Notes under the pieces: model-generated
Seen by the model: only the letters and a program-made list of their open reading frames with translations
The model's database searches: none
Told to the model about the DNA's origin: nothing
Shown here: positions 52,075 to 59,016 of the stretch, in pieces
Position numbering within the stretch: the stretch's first letter is position 1
Layout: each line of letters starts with the position of its first letter
Program-made: the position numbers and the translations under genes
Origin: a virus
IMG/VR virus record: IMGVR_UViG_3300044611_002466
Coordinates: 1-64,000 of that record
Reading direction: 5' to 3' (one strand)
DNA: 64,000 bases

Positions 52075-52445
52075 GTTCCGAAGTAGACGGCGTCACCGCC
52101 GTTGCCGCGCAGTCGGCAACCGTGCTGCGTCAGCTGGCGACCAAGTGCGCCTCCCAGGCTGTCGAGCTCACTGCCCTTCGCGAGAAGGTGGCGAATCAGG
52201 ACCGTGCGGAAGAGATCCGCGGTCTTGCGAGGGAGATGGAGGCACGCGGGCTGTCCCCCGAGCTTGCGATGGACGAGAAGATCGCGGCCATCTCGAAGTA
52301 CCCCGACCTCACCCTGGTGCGTGAGTCGATCAAGCTCGCCGGCGGTGGTCGTCTCGACATGGCGCGGGTGGAAGAGTCCTCAACCCCTTCCACCGCCGGC
52401 GCCGACAACGAGTTCGTCCAGTACTGCCTCGGGTACCAATCCTGA
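52071..52445 (+). CDS. Unknown small helical protein
   Basis: 124 residues, helical with coiled-coil-like start (VLRQLATKCASQAVELTALREKV omitted beyond this point) and an end rich in Ser/Thr/Gly. Last gene before a promoter-like gap ahead of the decoration and capsid genes. Confidence 0.65.
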   Translation: MSSEVDGVTAVAAQSATVLRQLATKCASQAVELTALREKVANQDRAEEIRGLAREMEARGLSPELAMDEKIAAISKYPDLTLVRESIKLAGGGRLDMARVEESSTPSTAGADNEFVQYCLGYQS

Positions 52446-52450
52446 ATCCT

Positions 52451-52479
52451 TCAAGCTCCCACGACCCTGCGTTACAGTA
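52451..52479 (+). promoter_or_regulatory. Promoter candidate TTCAAG-17-TACAGT before capsid genes
   Basis: A -35-like TTCAAG and -10-like TACAGT with a 17-base spacer lie 25 bases before ATG 52505. Best-formed plus-strand promoter in the virion region and placed before the genes expected to be most highly expressed. Confidence 0.5.
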
Positions 52480-52504
52480 GGGACAGCCCCTTCGCGAGGA
52501 CACC

Positions 52505-53041
52505 ATGGCCGGAAAGTACATCACCATCATCAACCCCGGATACTCTGCGCTCTTCACGCGGGACCTGCCGTACTTGGCTGGCTCTGGCGAGAGCGCGAGC
52601 ATCAACCCCTTCAGCCCCTCGGACAGCCGTGCGCTGGTCGAAGGCGAGTGGCTCGAGCTCGTCGCGTCCGGCACCGCCAACAAGTACACCCGCGGCGGCA
52701 ACAACGTGGTGACCACCCCCGACACCCCCGACGGTGAGGGCACCGTCCCCGCCTTCCTCTACTTCATGGAGGAGGGACGCTACGACGCGCAGGTGTCGGG
52801 CCAGGCGCACTGTATCCGGGGCCCCGGGCTGTTCGAGTTCCGCACCAAGCTGTGCCGCTCCGCCGGCCTGTCCATCAACTCCAAGGTCTCCGTGTGGGAC
52901 TGGGACGGCGGTGGTTCGAGCCCCGGCGCCTACGGCTGCGTGCGGCGCGCGCTCGCGATCCACAGCGCCGGTTGGTCGGTGGGCCGCGTCTCGCGGATCT
53001 ACGGCACCAACGACATCTCCGTCATCTACGGCATGCAGTAG
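52505..53041 (+). CDS. Head decoration / capsid cement protein candidate
   Basis: 178 residues, beta-rich and Gly/Ser-rich, encoded directly before the major capsid candidate and after a good promoter. Its size and location are typical of head decoration proteins. Contains two Cys (HCIRGPG and KLCRSAG). No family recognised with certainty. Confidence 0.55.
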   Translation: MAGKYITIINPGYSALFTRDLPYLAGSGESASINPFSPSDSRALVEGEWLELVASGTANKYTRGGNNVVTTPDTPDGEGTVPAFLYFMEEGRYDAQVSGQAHCIRGPGLFEFRTKLCRSAGLSINSKVSVWDWDGGGSSPGAYGCVRRALAIHSAGWSVGRVSRIYGTNDISVIYGMQ

Positions 53042-53100
53042 GATTCGCTGCAACATGCGGTACCAGCACCCCTCCATCCTGATCCCCTGAGGACACCACC

Positions 53101-54267
53101 ATGAGCATGATCGAAGGCGCTGGCTCCGCCGGAGCCATGAATGCCGGCTTCATTGAGCGGCTCGAAAGCGACGGGGCGACCAAGTGCGCCGCGCAGAGCC
53201 TCAACTTCATCCGGGACCGCATCCGCGAAGGGTGCTTCACGGACATGATCATCCCGAACGAGCGTGTCGTGCGCGGCGATCTGCAGCGCTCCACCGAGCA
53301 CGACGGCCTCGTGCGGATCGTGGACATCGAGCCCGGCTCCCGGGCGATGGCGTGCACCTTCCGCGGGCAGCCCGAGACCACCTACGTCTCCGGCAAGCGC
53401 TTCGCGATCGGCTTCTCCACCGTCTCGAGTCTCAAGTTCGAGATCGTCGAACAGGAGCTCATGGCCTACGAGATGCCGGTGACGCGCATCATGGAGGAGA
53501 ACTCCCTCAAGGACATGGTGGAGGTCAAGGACCGCACCTTCCTGGGCCACACCGAGACCTCCGTGGAGGCCATGCAGGAGGAGGCCAACGGCTCCGTTGT
53601 CGGCTTCAACACCAGCAACGTGAACGCGGGAACCTGTCTCGAAGTCTCGAAGGTCAAGGGGTCCATGGCCCTCCAGATGGCCTCCGACAACTTCGTCGTC
53701 AAGGCGATCCAGCGCCCGGACATCGTCAAGATCAAGCGCCTCCTGAAGCGCGTGATCACCGACGGCTCCGGGAACATGGTCCGGCGTGGCCGCCTGCGCC
53801 CCGAGGTCATGCTCGCCTGCGAGTCGGACATCGACGAGTTCGACTCCTGGACGCACGAGGACCTGGGCTCCAAGCTGCAGTCCGAGACCATGGTGGACGG
53901 CTGGAGCTACGCCAAGGCGATCGGCCTGCGCATCGTGAAGACGATCAAGAACGACCTCCTCCGGGAAGGGAACATCTACGTCTTCACCAGCGCGCAGTAC
54001 TTCGGCCGGAACTATACGTTGAATGACGTGAAGTTCTACATCGACAAGGTCGCGAACCGCATCTCGTGGCAGGCGTGGATGGACATCGGCATGGGCATCG
54101 CGAACATCGCCTCGGTGGTGAAGCTCGAGCTCTACTCCGGGTCCGTCACCACCGGAGACACCGACAGCGGCTACGCCGCTGCCATCCCGGTGGAGATCGA
54201 AGACATGGGCGGGGTGAACAACAAGGTGGCCGAGGGCCTCACCTTCCCGCACATCTCCCTCTACTGA
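53101..54267 (+). CDS. Major capsid protein (probable HK97 fold)
   Basis: 388 residues, no low-complexity regions, highly codon-biased. N-terminal helical arm (FIERLESDGATKCAAQSLNFIRDRIREG), beta-rich core (FAIGFSTVSSLKFEIV), long central helix (SLKDMVEVKDR), and C-terminal KLELYSGSVTT. Size, position after the decoration candidate and a perfect terminator just downstream fit the most abundant virion protein. Fold is inferred, not shown. Confidence 0.75.
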   Translation: MSMIEGAGSAGAMNAGFIERLESDGATKCAAQSLNFIRDRIREGCFTDMIIPNERVVRGDLQRSTEHDGLVRIVDIEPGSRAMACTFRGQPETTYVSGKRFAIGFSTVSSLKFEIVEQELMAYEMPVTRIMEENSLKDMVEVKDRTFLGHTETSVEAMQEEANGSVVGFNTSNVNAGTCLEVSKVKGSMALQMASDNFVVKAIQRPDIVKIKRLLKRVITDGSGNMVRRGRLRPEVMLACESDIDEFDSWTHEDLGSKLQSETMVDGWSYAKAIGLRIVKTIKNDLLREGNIYVFTSAQYFGRNYTLNDVKFYIDKVANRISWQAWMDIGMGIANIASVVKLELYSGSVTTGDTDSGYAAAIPVEIEDMGGVNNKVAEGLTFPHISLY

Positions 54268-54282
54268 GGACGGTCGGGGTGG

Positions 54283-54319
54283 AAGGGCCTGGTGCGTTGC
54301 GCCAGGCCCTTCGTGTTTT
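54283..54319 (+). terminator. Strong intrinsic terminator after capsid gene
   Basis: AAGGGCCTGG and CCAGGCCCTT form a perfect 10-bp stem with a nine-base loop, followed by CGTGTTTT. The best rho-independent terminator in the window, as expected after the capsid gene. Confidence 0.92.
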
Positions 54320-54366
54320 AGCGAGACGCCCGACATCTCCCACATGCCCGCACCGAACCGCCGGGC

Positions 54367-54372
54367 TACAAT
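54367..54372 (+). promoter_or_regulatory. Plus-strand -10-like element TACAAT
   Basis: GGGCTACAATCGCG lies 21 bases before ATG 54393, just after the capsid terminator. Restarts transcription for the neck/tail unit. No -35 found. Confidence 0.45.
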
Positions 54373-54392
54373 CGCGTGACTGGAGCCACCAC

Positions 54393-55154
54393 ATGCGCTT
54401 GCTTGCCATCAACACGTTCGCGGACCCGAGCACGGCGCACATCCGCCGGCGGTTCCCAGGAAAGGTCCTGGGACGGCCTGTGATCAACACGCTGCCGCTG
54501 GCTTCAGGAGGGCGCCGCGTCCTGCCCGTGGAGATGCTCACGGAGAGTGTCGTCGCGCAGCTCGAGTACTTGGTCTCCATCGGGAACATCAAGGTCGTCG
54601 AGCTGGGAGCGCGCACTCCCGTCAACTTCGCCGAACTTCGGCGACGGCTGCGTCTCCCGCCGGCGCCGAGCTCCGAATCGTCGACTCCCGCGTCCCCTGA
54701 CCCTGCAGTTCCCCCGGAGAGTCTCGAGGAGTCGACGATCTCTCCCAAGGTGTTGTCGGTCGAGGAGGAGTGCAGCTACTGCCATGAGCCCTTCCCCGTC
54801 CCCGTCGAGCTGCATCACGCTGCAGAGGAGTGTGTGCCGACGGAGCAGACCGAAGCGGCACCTCCCGTAGACCTCGACCTGGTGCTGGCCGTCATCGAGA
54901 CCGCCCCGCCGGTCCCTCCTCCGGCCGAGCCAGAGCCCGGACCGGGGGAGACGTTCGTGCTCCCCGGGGACATCGACGGGCTCATCCGCGGCGCCAAGAA
55001 CAAGGCCCTCGTGGCGATTCTCGCCATCTTCGGGAAGTCCGGCGCCGGCAAGAGCAAGCTCGCTCTTGTGTCGGAGGTGTCCGAGGTGCTCAGCGGGGAC
55101 CCGGATCCCCTTCTCGCCAACCGCGCTGTCGCGCTCCTGCGTTCGAGGGACTGA
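54393..55154 (+). CDS. Unknown protein with zinc knuckle and P-loop-like end
   Basis: 253 residues from ATG 54393 (GGAG site). N-terminal folded part, a Pro/Glu/Ser-rich linker, a CSYCHE...HHAAEEC zinc knuckle, another linker, then GKSGAGKS near residue 217 in the last 50 residues. A matching Walker B is absent, so the P-loop may be accidental. Possible head-tail joining protein by location. Function unknown. Confidence 0.65.
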   Translation: MRLLAINTFADPSTAHIRRRFPGKVLGRPVINTLPLASGGRRVLPVEMLTESVVAQLEYLVSIGNIKVVELGARTPVNFAELRRRLRLPPAPSSESSTPASPDPAVPPESLEESTISPKVLSVEEECSYCHEPFPVPVELHHAAEECVPTEQTEAAPPVDLDLVLAVIETAPPVPPPAEPEPGPGETFVLPGDIDGLIRGAKNKALVAILAIFGKSGAGKSKLALVSEVSEVLSGDPDPLLANRAVALLRSRD

Positions 55155-55157
55155 GCC

Positions 55158-55637
55158 ATGCGGATCTCGATCCACAACATCTCTGACCGACCCAACACCC
55201 CCGGAGGGCCGGTGTCCATCAACCTGGGCGGGGTCAAGCTGCGCCCCGGTCAGTGTGTGCTGGTTGACGACTCTGTACTGAACCAGAAGCATCGCGACCT
55301 CCACGGCACCCGCTTGTGGTTCGGGGAGCTTCCGGATCGCTTTGTGCGTACGAGTCGCGCAGCGTTGCGACTTGCCCGAGAGGATGCGGCCCCGTCCAAC
55401 GCGCTCGACCTCGTCGGGGCTCGCGCGTACCTCGAGGGCTGCTCGCTTGAGGACCTGCTCACGATGGCCCAGGCGTGCTCCCCTCCTGTCGATCTTCGCC
55501 CAGGGCTCACGAAGGCGGCCGCCCTCTCCCGCCTCAGCCGTGCGCTCTTCCAGGCGGAGCGGGAGCTTGACCCGGAGACGTTCTTCTGGCTCGGTCGTTG
55601 GACCAGCACCCGCAGTGGCTTCATCCCGCGGGAGTAG
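55158..55637 (+). CDS. Unknown neck-region protein
   Basis: 159 residues. First 35 are beta-rich (GGPVSINLGGVKLRPGQCVL), then helical with LTKAAALSRLSRALFQ. Four bases follow the previous stop (55154 to 55158). Position between capsid and tail genes suggests a head-completion or neck role. Confidence 0.65.
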   Translation: MRISIHNISDRPNTPGGPVSINLGGVKLRPGQCVLVDDSVLNQKHRDLHGTRLWFGELPDRFVRTSRAALRLAREDAAPSNALDLVGARAYLEGCSLEDLLTMAQACSPPVDLRPGLTKAAALSRLSRALFQAERELDPETFFWLGRWTSTRSGFIPRE

Positions 55638-55641
55638 ACAC

Positions 55642-56130
55642 ATGACCCCCCTCCCCGAGGAATCGGCTCGAATGAACGAGATGATCGCCTATGTACGGTT
55701 GTACATGCGCGACTTCCCGGAGCTGAATCGCCTGACGCAGGGCCATGAGAGCTCCCCGCGCATGATCGCGTGGGCGATCATCGACGCCCTCGACGACTGG
55801 AACACGACCCCACCCTTCCTCGGAGACTGCACCCTCGCGAGCTTCCCATCCAAGCACCTGCTCTGTCGCGGTGCGGCCATCTCGCTGCTCGAAGGAGTGG
55901 CGATGCTCCAGATGCGGAACCAGCTCTCGTTCAGCGACGGGGGCATCACGGTGTCCGTAAACGACAAGGCGCCGCAGCTCATGCAGTGGTTGTCCATGAT
56001 GAAGGCGACCTACGAGGACAAGAAAGTCAAGGTGAAGTCCTCCCAGAACGTCGAGATGGCCATGGGTGGGAGCGGGCACCACTCCGAGTACTCCGCGATC
56101 AACGGCTCGTACCTGATGGGCATGAACTGA
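55642..56130 (+). CDS. Unknown neck-region protein
   Basis: 162 residues from ATG 55642. Compact alpha-rich protein with hydrophobic core segments (RMIAWAIIDALDDW; GAAISLLEGVAMLQM) and an end reading HHSEYSAINGSYLMGMN. No family recognised, but the mix resembles small head-tail connector proteins. Followed directly by a membrane-like Gly/Ala-rich gene. Confidence 0.65.
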   Translation: MTPLPEESARMNEMIAYVRLYMRDFPELNRLTQGHESSPRMIAWAIIDALDDWNTTPPFLGDCTLASFPSKHLLCRGAAISLLEGVAMLQMRNQLSFSDGGITVSVNDKAPQLMQWLSMMKATYEDKKVKVKSSQNVEMAMGGSGHHSEYSAINGSYLMGMN

Positions 56131-56131
56131 C

Positions 56132-56902
56132 ATGGAGACCCCCTGGACCACCCGAGTCTCGCTCGAGCACCGCATCGCTGCGGCCGACCTGTGGATGGAG
56201 TTCACGGGCCGCAAGAATGCGTCCGCCCCGGGGTCCATCAAGGAAGCAAACGGCGACATGGTCGCGGACCAGAAGGCGCCCAGCCGCGGCCTCGGGGCCC
56301 CGGCACGCGGAGCTCTCGCCGGAGGGGTAACGGGTGCGGGTCTCGCGGGGGTCGCGACGCACTACGCCAACAAGGGACTTGCGGCGGGAGCTCCACGCAT
56401 CTCGCGTGGCTTGGCTGCGCTCGGAGGCGGGACTGTTGGCGCGGGGGTTGGGGCTACGCTCGGGGCGGGCTACCTCATCCACAAGGCGATGAAGGCACAC
56501 ACTGACGCGTCGACGAAGACAGGATCCGCCGCCGAGTCGATGCTCGTGTACCTGCGCTCCCACCCGCGTGCCGCCGCCGCCGTTGGCGCCGCCCTGCTTG
56601 CCACGCCAGCAGCGGCAGGGGGGTACCTCCACGAGAAGGCCCGGCACACGGCCGGCGGAGGCGGGAAGAGCAAGTACGAGATCGACAACGCCCTGGAGCT
56701 GGAGAAGCACCGAGCTCACACGGAGCACGCGGGCACGGACTCCGCCGTGTCGAAGTTGAAGGAGAAGTACCTGCGCATGAAGGAGCGAGCAGGGGTGGAG
56801 GCACGGGAAGATCCTCGCCGCGCTGCTCTCTACGGGGCTCTGCCGTACGGACTGCTCGCGGGGACGACTGGCGCCACGCTCGTACCCCGGCTGCTTCGGT
56901 GA
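56132..56902 (+). CDS. Gly/Ala-rich protein with membrane-like segments
   Basis: 256 residues. Three small-residue hydrophobic stretches (GALAGGVTGAGLAGVATHY; GGGTVGAGVGATLGAGYLIH; AAAVGAALLATPAAAGGYLH) separated by charged loops, then a charged helix. Related in style to the other glycine-zipper proteins here. Overlaps the next start (GTGA). Function unknown. Confidence 0.65.
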   Translation: METPWTTRVSLEHRIAAADLWMEFTGRKNASAPGSIKEANGDMVADQKAPSRGLGAPARGALAGGVTGAGLAGVATHYANKGLAAGAPRISRGLAALGGGTVGAGVGATLGAGYLIHKAMKAHTDASTKTGSAAESMLVYLRSHPRAAAAVGAALLATPAAAGGYLHEKARHTAGGGGKSKYEIDNALELEKHRAHTEHAGTDSAVSKLKEKYLRMKERAGVEAREDPRRAALYGALPYGLLAGTTGATLVPRLLR

Positions 56903-57789
56903 GGTTCACCGGCCTACAGGTATCCGGCTTCAGCCGGCGCTATCACGACATCGACTGGGAGATCGCGCCCACCCACGATGACATGCAGGAGTGGGAGTTC
57001 TTCGTCGAGCGCTCCGAGTCCGAGGCGGGGCCCTGGCTCACCATCGCCGGCCCCATCATCGACCGCTACTACGTGCGGGACAACACGACTCCGCAGATCT
57101 CCATCAACCGCACGCTCTTCTACCGAGTGCGCGCAGAGAACCGCTCCCGCGGCCTCAACGCGGTCTCCCCCGTAGCGGATCGCGAGGGGTCTCCGGACCT
57201 CATCGCGGTTGAGATTGCGAGCCTGGAGCACCTCCTCTTCACGGAGTTTACCGGGACGCGCTCGTGGCTGTTCACCCGGCGTACGTTCGGGCAGCGATGT
57301 CCGCAGTGCTGGGACGATGTCCTCTCCAAGGTCACCGACGACTCGTGCCCCACGTGCTTCCGAACGGGCTTCTCTGGGGGGTACCACTACCCGATCGAGT
57401 TTTACGCCCAGTTTGACCGGAGCCCGTCGGTCGAGAACCTGACCACGTTCGACCACCACCAGCTGAACACGCAGACGTTTCGGTGCACGGCTTCTCCGAA
57501 GATCACGCCGTCATCGCTGATCATCGACCACAAGAACCAGCGGTTTCGGGTGATCGCGGTCTCATGTACGTCGCGCCTCGGTGTTGGTGTGCACCAGGAA
57601 GTGCAGGTAGCGCAGCTCCAGCCCGGCTCGATCGAGGACGCCATTGAGCTGAAGGTCGAACACCGTGGGCTGGCGCTGGCTGGGCCACGGAACTACACAA
57701 ACCCGCAGAACGTAGAGGCTGCAGGCTCCTCGGCCAACTCGCCGGAGCTGGACGCGCTACTGGCGGGCTACGGGTACAGCGATGCGTGA
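56899..57789 (+). CDS. Virion protein with Ig-like domain and zinc ribbon
   Basis: 296 residues from GTG 56899. First 90 residues look like a fibronectin-type-III/Ig-like domain (DWEIAPTHDDMQEWEFFVER). Then RTFGQRCPQCWDDVLSKVTD with DSCPTCFRTGFSGGY forms a zinc ribbon; this RTFGxRCxxCWD pattern recurs in neck/tail genes of many environmental phages. The rest is beta-rich. Probably a structural connector or tail protein; no known role for the ribbon. Confidence 0.65.
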   Translation: MRFTGLQVSGFSRRYHDIDWEIAPTHDDMQEWEFFVERSESEAGPWLTIAGPIIDRYYVRDNTTPQISINRTLFYRVRAENRSRGLNAVSPVADREGSPDLIAVEIASLEHLLFTEFTGTRSWLFTRRTFGQRCPQCWDDVLSKVTDDSCPTCFRTGFSGGYHYPIEFYAQFDRSPSVENLTTFDHHQLNTQTFRCTASPKITPSSLIIDHKNQRFRVIAVSCTSRLGVGVHQEVQVAQLQPGSIEDAIELKVEHRGLALAGPRNYTNPQNVEAAGSSANSPELDALLAGYGYSDA

Positions 57790-58210
57790 CAACGAGCTCC
57801 TCGATCGGATGCGCGACCAGCCTGGGTACAAGAAGTACCAGGAGGCCGCCGCGAAGACCCCGCGCTCGCAGTACCCGTGGGGGACGCTCCTCGCCAACGT
57901 GGGAGGGATCGCAGTCGCGCATACGGCCGGGTACGTCAGCGCCGGTGCGCTCGCCTCGCTCCTCGCGTCGTCCCGTGTGGGGGAGCGCTTCGCGCGGCTC
58001 CCCCACACGACGCAGCTCAACGCCATCGCACACGCGGTCTCGATCGCAGGCTCCGTCGGGGTGGTTGCATCCGGCTTGGCGCGCATCGCGGGGCAGCTAC
58101 GAGTCGCCGAGGAGATCTCCCGCATGGAGAAGGAGCGCGCGGCGGCGTCGAGTGAGAAGGTCGCCTCGGTCTACTTCGTGTACGAGCAGGCGCTCCGAGC
58201 GCTCCAGTGA
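57782..58210 (+). CDS. Small two-span Gly/Ala membrane-like protein
   Basis: 142 residues with two hydrophobic segments (LANVGGIAVAHTAGYVSAGA; SIAGSVGVVASGLARIAGQL) and a helical tail containing SEKVAS. Overlaps both neighbours. Fits the recurrent family style of small, membrane-associated virion-cluster proteins. Confidence 0.65.
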   Translation: MRDNELLDRMRDQPGYKKYQEAAAKTPRSQYPWGTLLANVGGIAVAHTAGYVSAGALASLLASSRVGERFARLPHTTQLNAIAHAVSIAGSVGVVASGLARIAGQLRVAEEISRMEKERAAASSEKVASVYFVYEQALRALQ

Positions 58211-59013
58211 GTACCGTAGCGACCAGGTCCAAGCGGGTTCCTCTGGATCTCGGGTCGAGTCCGTTGGTGTACGCACAACGGCTGTACGTGCAGTTCCTGC
58301 AGGGGCTGTGCAACTTCAACGAGAAGGGGTGCCTGCACTGGGAACCGGACGAGGATCTCACGGAGATCGTGATCCGGTCCGAAGCCCCCATCAACATGAA
58401 GAACGTCGGAAAGCGGCCCGTCATTGCCGTGATCATGGGGCCGACGCAGTACCAAGGCCTCGGCGTCGACCAGATGCAGAGCATGTCGCTGAACTCTGAG
58501 AAGCGCGTCTATACGGACCTTCTTAGCGGACACCTTGTGGTTTACTGCCTCGCCGAGAACGACGTGGTGGCCCAGTGGATCGCGCACATGGTCGTCCACG
58601 GGACGCGTACGAACCGACGACTGCTCGAGGGTGCCGGCGGCTTCCACCAAATATCCCGCCCCGCTCCTTCTCTTAACCCTCCAAGCCCGCCAGGGGCCTT
58701 GGTCGTTGGAGATCCCGCCGGGCTCGTCATGGTGCAGGTCAACGAGCCCTTCTCCTTGCAATGGACGTGGTCCACCGAGCCGTCCGCACCCAGCCACGAG
58801 CGGTCGCTGGACATGATTACGAGCGGCCCGCGCGCGAGCTCCTACCCGTACGCTTCCCACAAGACGCTGGAACGGGTAGAGTTGGCGATGTCGGCCGCCC
58901 CCGTCACGCTCCGTCGAATCTCGGGAGCGGTGAGCACTACCGAGACCATCCTCAACGGCATAGACGACCTCCAGGTCGTACACGCTTCCACCAGTACTGA
59001 CGAGGCTCGATAA
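58207..59013 (+). CDS. Tail terminator / connector candidate
   Basis: 268 residues from GTG or ATG-like start GTGAGTACC at 58207. The region VIAVIMGPTQYQGLGVDQMQ with LLSGHLVVYCLAENDVVAQW resembles small tail-completion proteins found just upstream of sheath genes. The C-terminal third is Pro/Ser-rich. Three bases separate it from the sheath gene. Moderate support only. Confidence 0.5.
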   Translation: MSTVATRSKRVPLDLGSSPLVYAQRLYVQFLQGLCNFNEKGCLHWEPDEDLTEIVIRSEAPINMKNVGKRPVIAVIMGPTQYQGLGVDQMQSMSLNSEKRVYTDLLSGHLVVYCLAENDVVAQWIAHMVVHGTRTNRRLLEGAGGFHQISRPAPSLNPPSPPGALVVGDPAGLVMVQVNEPFSLQWTWSTEPSAPSHERSLDMITSGPRASSYPYASHKTLERVELAMSAAPVTLRRISGAVSTTETILNGIDDLQVVHASTSTDEAR

Positions 59014-59016
59014 CCC

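Noticed and set aside
55015-55060. GKSGAGKS as a true ATPase site
   Set aside because: No Walker B or other nucleotide-binding motif in the short remaining C-terminus; kept only as a note in the gene entry.
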